Assembly: GCA_025774735.1 (NCBI GenBank)
Contig: JALGZU010000065.1
Span: forward strand, 1-10,823
DNA: 10,823 bases
From: a candidate division LCP-89 bacterium
GTDB lineage: Bacteria > Electryoneota > B3-LCP
Direction of reading: 5' to 3'
Shown here: piece after piece, positions 1 to 6,916 of the stretch
Numbering within the stretch: the first letter of the stretch is position 1
Layout of the letters: each line of letters begins with the position of its first letter
Notes under the pieces: model-generated
Database searches by the model: none
Told to the model about the DNA's origin: nothing
Seen by the model: only the letters and a program-made list of their open reading frames with translations
Translations under genes and position numbers: made by a program

Positions 1-79
1 GATGTTCTACTTCGTTGCTGGTGGCATGACCACACTTTTCTGGCTCCGTCGGGGGAGATGGCTGGAGAAGAAGGTGTGA
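1..79 (+). CDS. Possible 3' end of a membrane protein gene (partial)
   Basis: The frame beginning at base 2 is open from the window edge to a TGA at 77-79. It reads about 25 residues: a hydrophobic/aromatic stretch (FYFVAGGMTTLFWL) followed by a basic tail (RRGRWLEKK). This would suit the last membrane segment and cytoplasmic end of an inner-membrane protein. The fragment is very short. Frame 1 is also open to a TGA at 82-84, so the reading frame is uncertain and no family can be named. The palindrome at 113-142 lies just downstream and could form its transcript end. Confidence 0.35.
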   Translation, partial: MFYFVAGGMTTLFWLRRGRWLEKKV

Positions 80-112
80 TGTGAGGGTCTATAGCAGCGG
101 GAGTTCAGAGGT

Positions 113-142
113 TGTATGGGCGACGTATACGTCGCCCATACA
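113..142. repeat. Perfect 30-bp palindrome, intergenic
   Basis: The left arm TGTATGGGCGACGTA (113-127) is the exact reverse complement of the right arm (128-142), with no spacer. It sits 33 bases after the TGA at 77-79 and is followed by GTTTTC. It could fold into a long hairpin in RNA or a cruciform in DNA. GC-rich palindromes with a GGGCGAC core resemble dispersed intergenic palindromic repeats found in several bacterial genomes, but copy number cannot be judged here. It might act as a transcript end for a gene to its left, although the following T-run has only four bases. Confidence 0.75.
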
Positions 143-250
143 GTTTTCAGGCAGATACGCCCCGAAGAGACCACGTTTTAGGGGCCTGCACCTACAACTG
201 AAAATGTGGGGAAGATAAAGGGCGCAGACACGGGTGTGTCCCTGGCTCCT

Positions 251-278
251 CTGGATTCCTGCGTTCGCAGGAATGACA
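251..278. repeat. Intergenic dyad repeat (ATTCCTGCG / CGCAGGAAT)
   Basis: Nine-base arms at 255-263 and 266-274 are separated by TT and flanked by CTGG on the left and GACA on the right. The overall form resembles the dispersed intergenic repeat seen in many bacteria as a CTGGATTCC...GGAATGAC hairpin. It ends just past the stop of the minus-strand gene at 284. On that strand no U-run follows the hairpin, so a classical Rho-independent terminator is unlikely. An mRNA 3'-end stabiliser or a mobile-type repeat is more plausible. The rest of 80-283 shows no convincing gene. Confidence 0.6.
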
Positions 279-283
279 ATTCT

Positions 284-1798
284 CTATTTCACCACCGCTA
301 CCCTCCCCACTTCCATCCATTGCCCCGTTTCTAGGCAGATGATGTATACACCTGAAGAGTACTGCGAGGCGTTCCAGATGTAATTGTGAGTACCCGGCAT
401 TTGGAGACCGGAGGCGAGGGTGGTAACCTTGGCTCCTGAGATATTGTACACTGCCAGCGTAGCCTCTTGTGGTGCGGGCAGCGAGAAGCTGATCCAGGTG
501 ATTGGGTTGGCGGGATTGGGAGATATGGAAATTGATGCTGACTGGCTGATCTCTTCTCTTAAGACCATCGATTCGCCTACTTTGTCAGAGTAAAAAGCTC
601 TGTCAGGCTTCACCTTCTCTACCATAAGTTGATCCAGTACGTAGGAGTAGAATACCTCGCTTCCCGGAATGCTCTCCTCTGACCATCTATATGTAAATAC
701 GGCCATACCGTTCGAATTTACGGCAAGGTCCGGGGTGAAAACGACTTCATCGATTACAATTTCAGGAGGAATGAGTACTTCCCCATTGGTTGAGTAGGTA
801 ATCCTTATATAATAAAAATCCACGTCGTCCTCGATATAGACGAAAATAATCATAATGTTCCCGTTCCCGTCCAGCTCGATATCACCGTCTCCGATGTTCT
901 GACCATTTGGGGGAACGGTGGCTAACGAGAAGTCGTAGATCGTATTCAGGTCCCGGTCCATTTTTCGATAGCGCTGGCGGGTTTCGCCGTATTCGCTCAG
1001 CAGGTAGGATAGGTGCAGATCTCCGCTCTCATCAGCGACGAGATGTCCGATTGGGCTGCAAGAATAAGGAGATTCAGGAGTCAGGGGGTAGTACGGTACT
1101 ATAACCTCACCCTGATTATTGACGCTGCTGTATCCCAGGTTAAATTCGTTCCAAGTGCCGTAATAGTTTTTGTAGATACAGTGAATAACGTTTTGATTGT
1201 CAATGGAGGCTCTCATGTACCAGATTTGTTCCCCTGAGCCCGGCGCGTACACCGGCGTTTTGGGGATGATGACCTGTCCGGAGGTGTCAAATTTTCCATA
1301 ATACAGCGTATCATGCGGGATGACCCAGACGACATTCAGGAAGCCTTCCGAGTCTTCGAATAACCTCGGCCTTTCTGAAGAACATTCAAAAATTCTCGTG
1401 GCGTACCGTTCGATGTTGCCATCCGTATCCAACCGGGAATAATAAATACCATCCAAGTCTTGACCGGGAGAGACGTTTTCGTCCCAGACAACGTGTAGCT
1501 TTCCGTCCGAACCATAAACGGGCGAAGGAGAGGTGTCATCCAAGCTATTCGTCGTATCCAAGCGCACGTCTTCCGTCATTTTCACGCCGTTGCGGGAGAA
1601 CTTACAGTAATAGACGTCACTCAGGCCGTAAGGTATATAATAGCCGCGATTACTGATGAAGAAGAAGTGCGTGTTGCCTTCCTGATCGAAAACGACGCGC
1701 GGTTTCCTGTTGGACGAGGAATCCGGCGTCACCATGATGGGATCGGACCAGGCGAGAGCCAGGCACGGGATTGCAATGAGAATGATTACGTATTTCAT
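284..1798 (-). CDS. Secreted seven-repeat propeller-like protein with T9SS sorting-type C-terminal domain
   Basis: A 504-residue secreted protein of unknown substrate. Residues 1-16 form a signal peptide (hydrophobic core, cleavage likely after ALA16). From about 33 to 371 a motif of the form D-x-x-G-N/D-x-H-x-x-W/Y recurs seven times (near residues 33-49, 90-107, 143-158, 194-209, 249-265, 304-320, 354-371), spaced 50-57 residues. Most copies are followed by a YYxK/R-type strand. This periodicity suggests a seven-bladed beta-propeller of sialidase/BNR-like appearance, though no catalytic residues can be assigned. Residues about 420-504 match the FlgD-like/secretion sorting domain pattern (SPNPANP, VYNISGAKV, SGVY, ending VAVVK). 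The start is 18 bases after the S8 protease gene stop, with no strong Shine-Dalgarno, so co-transcription and perhaps coupled translation are likely. Stop is TAG. The secretion call rests on the C-terminal pattern; the propeller fold is inferred from the repeats. Confidence 0.85.
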   Translation of the reverse strand: MKYVIILIAIPCLALAWSDPIMVTPDSSSNRKPRVVFDQEGNTHFFFISNRGYYIPYGLSDVYYCKFSRNGVKMTEDVRLDTTNSLDDTSPSPVYGSDGKLHVVWDENVSPGQDLDGIYYSRLDTDGNIERYATRIFECSSERPRLFEDSEGFLNVVWVIPHDTLYYGKFDTSGQVIIPKTPVYAPGSGEQIWYMRASIDNQNVIHCIYKNYYGTWNEFNLGYSSVNNQGEVIVPYYPLTPESPYSCSPIGHLVADESGDLHLSYLLSEYGETRQRYRKMDRDLNTIYDFSLATVPPNGQNIGDGDIELDGNGNIMIIFVYIEDDVDFYYIRITYSTNGEVLIPPEIVIDEVVFTPDLAVNSNGMAVFTYRWSEESIPGSEVFYSYVLDQLMVEKVKPDRAFYSDKVGESMVLREEISQSASISISPNPANPITWISFSLPAPQEATLAVYNISGAKVTTLASGLQMPGTHNYIWNASQYSSGVYIICLETGQWMEVGRVAVVK

Positions 1799-1816
1799 GA
1801 GCCCAACACTCTAATT

Positions 1817-4800
1817 TTACTTAAGCAGCAGCATCTTGCGCACGTCGGTGAACGTGCTGCCGCTGCTGACTCCACACGCTTCGATCCTGTACAAGTAGAT
1901 ACCTGAAGCGAGACCTGAGGCATCGAAAAGCACCCTTCCCTTTCCAGCGTTCTGTATCCCGTCAAAAATCTCTGCCACTTGCTGCCCCTGAACGTTATAA
2001 ACCGTCACGGTAATCTGCGACCTTTCAGGCAGGGCCAGGGAGATAACCGTTTGCGCGTTGAAGGGATTGGGGTAGGCTGGGAAGAGGGCGAAATCGGCGG
2101 GTATTCCTGGCGGGATTGAATTGCCCACAGCGCAGGGTTCCACGGTCAGATAGGCGGGGATGACGATTTCGTCCTGGGGGGTGTTGTGTCGGATGACCAG
2201 GTTGATCTCAAAATCCCCGCAAGCGTTGACTTGACCGGCATCGAACGTCACCATGGCGATAAGGTTATCTCCGGGAAGGATCATGGCCGTCGGTGGATCG
2301 ACGGACAACCAGGGGGCATAAGCATTCAGTGATATATACTGCACCCGGTCGGAGACGCCGTCGATCATCCCCACGAAGCACCAGCGGTCGGGGTCAATGT
2401 CTCCGGAAAGGGCCGCCCCTGCCGCGTGCTCGCCCGGAGCGGCGGTAAGGTCGGTGAGATAGACCACTTCGCCGGAACCGGGATCGGCCTTGCTGACGCG
2501 CAGGTAAGCAGGGCCGCCATCCTGCGAGAAGATGTAGAGATTCATGCCGTCCTCGTCGGCGGGATGCCAGGCCAGGCCGGAGACGTGCAGCGAGTGGTCG
2601 ATCGCGTTAAGGGGATTTCCGGCCCGGTCGATTTCGATGATGTCGGTGGTGTCGTCACAGATGTAGAAGTGGTCGGAACCGGGATCGTAAGCCAGTGCCG
2701 TGTGGAGGTCCAGCGGGCCGTGGATGCTGTCCTGGATGGCGCCGTCCATGTCGATGCCGAGGATATAGTCGTCGGACGAACCGTAAAGATACTGCCCGTC
2801 CCAGGCCAGGTCTCGCCAACCCTGGTACGACACCTGAAGCGGCTGGTCGAGGCTTCCTTGCAGAATACCATCGAAGGAGAACTGATAGAGCTTGTTGGGC
2901 TCGCTTCCGGAGTTGCCCCCGCTGACCCAGACAGACGTTTGGGTGACCTCCACTCCGAAGAGTTCATCGTCTCCCGTTGTGACCTGCGCCTGGATACCGG
3001 AATAGATCTGGAAGGGGGGCCAGTCTCCCTCCTTGACGAATTCGATTTCCAGGTCGGAGCTGCCGGTATTATCGACGTTCAACGGAGTCTGTAGACTCTG
3101 GTACCAGGGAAGACTGGCGCTTATCTGATACGTCTGGACAGCGATCATCGGTCCGGTCAGCGAGACGGACAGAGTCTCGACCTCACCGGTGGTAAAATAG
3201 ACGCCTGGCACTATTAGGGTATCGTAGCCGGATGCAGCGAAGAGGACGTCATAAGTCCCCCCAGGAATACCGGGAATGACATAGTTCCCCGTGCTGTCCG
3301 TCAAACTTTCCATTCCCAGGCTCGGTAGAGCGACCACAGCCTGTTCAATGGGTAGACCGGTGTTGAAAGCCGAAACCGTGCCGGTCAGCGTGGCGCTGAT
3401 AGGCTCCAGTATTTGAACCAGTGCCCCATAGGAATCCAGCCGCCCGCAACCCCAGTTGTTATCCTTCCCGGGTTCCCCCATCTCAACCGCCGAAGTCATC
3501 ACTGCCTGTGCGAGTATTTCCGGGGTGGCGGAAGAGTCGGCTGATAACAGCAGGCAGAAAACGCCTCCCAGGTGGGGTGGGGCAGCAGAGGTTCCACCGA
3601 AGGTGACGTAGCCTCCCCCCAGGTTCGTGGTAGGGACCAGTGTCGGCGCGGTGAGATCGGGTTTTACGAGGGCTTGAGAGAGACCCTGCTGGTAGGGATA
3701 ATCGTTGTAGGTGCTGTCCCAGGGATGACAGTAGGTGGGATCGAGGAAGTAGATGTCTTCAAGGTACCAGGAGGCTGGGCCGACGCTTGAGGTCGCATGA
3801 AGGGTGTACCCGCTGTTATAGGCACCCACCCCAAGGGTTGAGGAGATCCCCCCTACGAGCGTCTGGTCCGGGTGCAGCCAGGGCGGCGGACAATTACCCG
3901 GAGTTGCGATGTTGAAGGGAATGGGACACTCGATCAGCCCCGAAGGATCGCCCTGGTTGCCGATGGAATTGGAGTGAATCAGGCCTGCAGCCAGTTCCAT
4001 GTCAGTGTTATGGCGCATGGTAGCGTAATCCGGCTGCCCGGTAGGAAACCACTTGTAGCACAACGAGCTGGTGATGACGTCCGCGTTCATCAAGATGGCG
4101 TACTGCTGCGCTTCCCAGTAATTGCTCTCGCCGCCCGTGGCGTTCTTGAGTATCATCATGGCAGCCCGGGGGGCCACGCCGGTGGCGGTACCACCGCTGC
4201 CGTCGCCGATGACAATGCCGGCTGTATTGGTGCCATGTCCATTGAGATCCATCACTTCGGGACTGTTCGTGTCAAACGCCCAGCCGCGCAGATCGTCGAT
4301 GTACCCGTTCCCATCGTCATCGACGCCGTTCCAGTCCTCCGGGTCGATGACGCCGTTGCCGTTCAGATCCTCGCCGGGATTGACCCAGATGTGATCGACC
4401 AGGTCGGGATGATTGTAATCCACTCCCATATCAATGTTGGCGATTAACACCCCTTGCCCATAGTAGCCGAAATCCCAGACCGCCGGAGCTCCGATATCGG
4501 CGACACCCCAGGCGACGTCATCGGTTCCATCGAGATTAACCGTTGCTGAGACGGCATCGAAGATCTCTTCCGGGTTTCGAACCGGATCCCAGTGGGCTCG
4601 AGCGATTTCCGGATGCCGCGCAACCAGGGTTCCGATTTCATCCGCACGCACACTGGCTACCACGACGTTGCTGATCCAGAGGGATCGTATGGCGGCGGCA
4701 TCTCCGTTTTCCACAAGAATAGTAAGATCACTGAGCAATGCTGCCTGCGTCTTTTGCGCCAGAGTTTTCAGCTCTCTGATGACCTGGCCGCGGCGTTCTG

Positions 4801-5005
4801 GCCGGGGCATATCTTTTACCAGGGGATACAGGTCGTCGAAATGAATTTGCGGTGCGAGGATAAATGCGATTGGGATGAAGTCAACAGCCGAAACACGGGC
4901 GATTTCAAGTTGCAGGTCGGATTCAATGAAAGGACGCGTCAACGATGGGGTGGTAGAGACGGCGAGGATGAGAATCACAGCAAAAAAACGGTAGCAAAGC
5001 AGCAT
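1817..5005 (-). CDS. S8 subtilisin-like serine protease, multidomain, with T9SS sorting-type C-terminal domain
   Basis: Secreted endopeptidase precursor of 1062 residues. Signal peptide about 1-23; propeptide-like region to about 150. The S8 catalytic domain spans about 165-530, with Asp192 (IDMGVD), His257 (NGHGTN), oxyanion Asn350 (IGNQGD) and Ser473 (GGTSAAPP), so the full set is present. An acidic Asp/Asn/Gly-rich insert at 212-238 (DLNGNG, DDDGNGYIDD) looks like calcium-binding loops. Then come a carboxypeptidase-regulatory-like beta domain (about 537-617), a propeller-like region (about 680-895) and an Ig/BACON-like segment (about 897-956). A C-terminal sorting domain (about 970-1062) has YPNPFNAQT, VYNVQGQQV and SGIYLYR, ending MLLLK. 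ATG 5005 is chosen because AGGAGGT (5013-5019) lies 7 bases upstream. It is first in a unit with the propeller gene downstream. Target proteins are unknown. Confidence 0.93.
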   Translation of the reverse strand: MLLCYRFFAVILILAVSTTPSLTRPFIESDLQLEIARVSAVDFIPIAFILAPQIHFDDLYPLVKDMPRPERRGQVIRELKTLAQKTQAALLSDLTILVENGDAAAIRSLWISNVVVASVRADEIGTLVARHPEIARAHWDPVRNPEEIFDAVSATVNLDGTDDVAWGVADIGAPAVWDFGYYGQGVLIANIDMGVDYNHPDLVDHIWVNPGEDLNGNGVIDPEDWNGVDDDGNGYIDDLRGWAFDTNSPEVMDLNGHGTNTAGIVIGDGSGGTATGVAPRAAMMILKNATGGESNYWEAQQYAILMNADVITSSLCYKWFPTGQPDYATMRHNTDMELAAGLIHSNSIGNQGDPSGLIECPIPFNIATPGNCPPPWLHPDQTLVGGISSTLGVGAYNSGYTLHATSSVGPASWYLEDIYFLDPTYCHPWDSTYNDYPYQQGLSQALVKPDLTAPTLVPTTNLGGGYVTFGGTSAAPPHLGGVFCLLLSADSSATPEILAQAVMTSAVEMGEPGKDNNWGCGRLDSYGALVQILEPISATLTGTVSAFNTGLPIEQAVVALPSLGMESLTDSTGNYVIPGIPGGTYDVLFAASGYDTLIVPGVYFTTGEVETLSVSLTGPMIAVQTYQISASLPWYQSLQTPLNVDNTGSSDLEIEFVKEGDWPPFQIYSGIQAQVTTGDDELFGVEVTQTSVWVSGGNSGSEPNKLYQFSFDGILQGSLDQPLQVSYQGWRDLAWDGQYLYGSSDDYILGIDMDGAIQDSIHGPLDLHTALAYDPGSDHFYICDDTTDIIEIDRAGNPLNAIDHSLHVSGLAWHPADEDGMNLYIFSQDGGPAYLRVSKADPGSGEVVYLTDLTAAPGEHAAGAALSGDIDPDRWCFVGMIDGVSDRVQYISLNAYAPWLSVDPPTAMILPGDNLIAMVTFDAGQVNACGDFEINLVIRHNTPQDEIVIPAYLTVEPCAVGNSIPPGIPADFALFPAYPNPFNAQTVISLALPERSQITVTVYNVQGQQVAEIFDGIQNAGKGRVLFDASGLASGIYLYRIEACGVSSGSTFTDVRKMLLLK

Positions 5006-5091
5006 GCGGAATACCTCCTGAAAAGACGGCGGGGGTGGGTACGACGGGGAGATTTGCGCAGTGCAGCCGGATCACTTAGGTAGTGGTCGTA

Positions 5092-5120
5092 AATATAACT
5101 CAAAAGTGCGACAATGTCAA
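5092..5120 (-). promoter_or_regulatory. Sigma70-type promoter for the S8 protease operon
   Basis: On the minus strand TTGACA (5115-5120, perfect -35) is separated by 17 bases from TATATT (5092-5097; five of six match TATAAT). Transcription would begin near 5085, leaving a leader of about 80 bases before ATG 5005. The hexamers and spacing are seen directly; activity is inferred. Confidence 0.7.
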
Positions 5121-5179
5121 GCAATTTTTTTCCGGTGAAATTCAGAATCACTATGGTGACAATTTTTCTCAGAATTTAT

Positions 5180-5207
5180 TCAAGATTAAGGTGCGAAGAG
5201 CCGATTA
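5180..5207 (+). promoter_or_regulatory. Sigma28 (FliA/SigD)-like promoter for motAB
   Basis: TCAAGATT (5180-5187), a 12-base spacer and GCCGATTA (5200-5207) resemble the flagellar sigma28 consensus TAAAGTTT-N11-GCCGATAA. The -35 element matches 6 of 8 bases and the -10 element 7 of 8, with one extra spacer base. The start site would be near 5214, about 60 bases before motA. A motility promoter in front of stator genes makes biological sense. It lies back to back with the sigma70 promoter of the divergent protease operon. Confidence 0.6.
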
Positions 5208-5273
5208 AAGAAAAGGAATCCTGTATGGATGATCAGCAGTTTGTCATAATTCTGAAAGCCTCGACGGAAGCGT

Positions 5274-6062
5274 ATGGATATTGGAACAATAGGCGGCCTG
5301 ATCTTAGGCCTCAGTATGGTTTTCGGTTCCTTCCTGATGGAAGGAGGCGCCCTGGGAGCACTGATCATGCTCCCGGCCCTGATGATTGTGATCGGAGGTA
5401 CCTTTGCCACTTCCTTGATCGGCAACAGCCTCAAGTCCATCATGGCCATTCCCAACGTCTTGAAAATCGCCCTCTTCCCACGCTCGCTGGAATATAAGAA
5501 AACCATCAACACCCTGGTGGATTTCGCTATGGTGGCGCGGCGTGACGGCGTGTTGGCGCTGGAACGGGAACTGGACAAGGTGAAGGATTTCCCCTTCCTG
5601 CACAATGGCATGTTGCACCTGATCGACGGCCTCGACGTGGATTCGACCAGAGTCCTCATGGAAGAGGAAAAGGATTACATTTTAGAACGTCATCACGTCA
5701 ATACGAATATCTTCAAAAAGATGGGAGGGTATTCTCCGACGATGGGGATTATCGGTACGGTAATGGGTCTGATCAACACCCTGGCCAATGCCGGAGGAGA
5801 CCCTACTACGCTGGTACACCATATCGCTGCGGCCTTCATCGCCACGCTGTGGGGCGTCTTTATGGCCAACGTCATCTACCTGCCCATCGCTGATAAGCTG
5901 GAATTCCGGAGCAACGAAGAGTCCCTGCATCTGGACGTGATTGCCAACGGCATTATCGCCATCCAGAACGGCACCAGCCCCACCCTGATCCGGCGCAACC
6001 TCGAATTGATGCTGCCGCCAGGTGACCGCGGCGCAGAGAATGAATCCACGGAAGAAGAGTAA
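5274..6062 (+). CDS. motA: Flagellar motor stator protein MotA
   Basis: A 262-residue inner-membrane protein of the MotA/TolQ/ExbB family; with MotB it forms the ion channel that drives flagellar rotation. Four membrane segments are visible: about 4-22, 28-47, 150-170 and 185-207, with the large cytoplasmic loop between the second and third. The loop carries the conserved ARRDGVLALE stretch (Arg89/Arg90 and Glu97, corresponding to the rotor-contacting charges Arg90 and Glu98 of E. coli MotA). Pro155 in GGYSPTMG and Pro204 in IYLP match the two functional prolines (173 and 222 in E. coli). Length is normal for the shorter MotA/PomA/MotP type. ATG 5274 has a weak GGAAG just upstream. motB follows after 14 bases. 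Whether protons or sodium are used cannot be told from the sequence by eye. Confidence 0.93.
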   Translation: MDIGTIGGLILGLSMVFGSFLMEGGALGALIMLPALMIVIGGTFATSLIGNSLKSIMAIPNVLKIALFPRSLEYKKTINTLVDFAMVARRDGVLALERELDKVKDFPFLHNGMLHLIDGLDVDSTRVLMEEEKDYILERHHVNTNIFKKMGGYSPTMGIIGTVMGLINTLANAGGDPTTLVHHIAAAFIATLWGVFMANVIYLPIADKLEFRSNEESLHLDVIANGIIAIQNGTSPTLIRRNLELMLPPGDRGAENESTEEE

Positions 6063-6076
6063 GCGGAGCTGCGATC

Positions 6077-6832
6077 ATGCCGAAGAAGAAAAAGGGCGGT
6101 CACGATGGAGGAGACGAGCGATGGCTGATCACTTACGCTGACTTGATCACGCTATTGTTGGGTCTGTTCGTTGTGCTCTGGTCGATGGGGCGGGCGGATC
6201 TGGCAAAGTTCAAAGAGATGAGGGCCGCCTTCAACGTCGTATTCGGCGGCGAAGGCCAGGTCGATTTGGAACCGATAGAGGGCATGCCGCGATTCGGTGG
6301 GGGGACAGGCCCTTACGATAACCTGGAAGGGGGAGCTTACCCGGACACGTCTGAAGCGTATCTGACAGCCAGGTTGGATGAAGCGCTCGATGAGATCACC
6401 GATCTGACCGGGGAGATCGGCGTCGAAATTGCTGAGCGCGGTGTGGTGGTTCATCTGACTGAAAGCGTCTTGTTCGATTTAGGCAAGGCGGAATTAAGGT
6501 CCAAAGCCCGGGAAGTATTAAAGCAGGTGGCACCTGTGCTGGTCCGCAGCGGCCGGCCAATCTTGATCGAGGGGCACACCGATAACCTCCCCATAAAAAC
6601 CCGCGAGTTCCCCTCGAACTGGCAGTTGTCGGCAACGAGGTCGGCGAACGTGGTGTACTTTCTTACCACCGAAGCGAGAGTTCCCAAGGCGCAGATCTCA
6701 GCTGCAGCTCATGCAGACCAGCACCCCATGGATACCAACGAAACGAGTGAAGGGCGGCAGCGCAACCGGCGCGTGGATATCGTTTTCCTGAAAGGACAGT
6801 GGACGTCCGCCAGCGAGCTGGATTCTTCATAA
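6077..6832 (+). CDS. motB: Flagellar motor stator protein MotB (OmpA-family peptidoglycan anchor)
   Basis: A 251-residue partner of MotA that anchors the stator to peptidoglycan. A short basic cytoplasmic N-terminus (PKKKK) precedes one membrane helix (about 16-38) containing the essential ion-binding Asp22 in the TYADLITLLLG stretch, equivalent to Asp32 of E. coli MotB. A linker of about 80 residues leads to an OmpA-like domain (about 120-238) with VLFDLGKAEL, GHTDN (Thr168, Asp169), NWQLSATRS (residues 181-189) and GRQRNRRVDI, the family's peptidoglycan-binding signature. The usual GYGxxxP strand reads AHADQHP here, a mild departure. A GGAG sequence about 9 bases before ATG 6077 serves as ribosome binding site. 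It is co-transcribed with motA and ends before the terminator at 6874-6902. Confidence 0.94.
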   Translation: MPKKKKGGHDGGDERWLITYADLITLLLGLFVVLWSMGRADLAKFKEMRAAFNVVFGGEGQVDLEPIEGMPRFGGGTGPYDNLEGGAYPDTSEAYLTARLDEALDEITDLTGEIGVEIAERGVVVHLTESVLFDLGKAELRSKAREVLKQVAPVLVRSGRPILIEGHTDNLPIKTREFPSNWQLSATRSANVVYFLTTEARVPKAQISAAAHADQHPMDTNETSEGRQRNRRVDIVFLKGQWTSASELDSS

Positions 6833-6873
6833 CGCCACAATAGTTCTGATCTTTAACGACGAAATACCCCAAT

Positions 6874-6902
6874 AAAAAAGGCCGGATCATCCGGCCTTTT
6901 TT
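6874..6902. terminator. Bidirectional Rho-independent terminator
   Basis: GGCCGGA (6880-6886) and TCCGGCC (6890-6896) form a 7-bp GC-rich stem with a TCA loop, flanked by six A on the left and six T on the right. On either strand the hairpin is followed by a U-run. It lies between the stop of motB (6832) and the stop of the minus-strand selenoprotein gene (6917), so it can end both converging transcripts. Confidence 0.9.
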
Positions 6903-6916
6903 ATATAAGTATTTTT

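Noticed and set aside
2426..3094. 222-residue plus-strand ORF within the S8 protease gene (also 3872-4447)
   Set aside because: These are antisense shadows of a GC-rich coding sequence with valine/arginine-rich products and no domain signal.
5225..5497. Small plus-strand ORF from ATG 5225, preceded by AAAGGAAT, as an upstream leader peptide of motA
   Set aside because: After about 16 codons it runs out of frame through motA and reads as a basic, low-complexity shadow. No family features are seen; a short leader cannot be excluded but is not supported.
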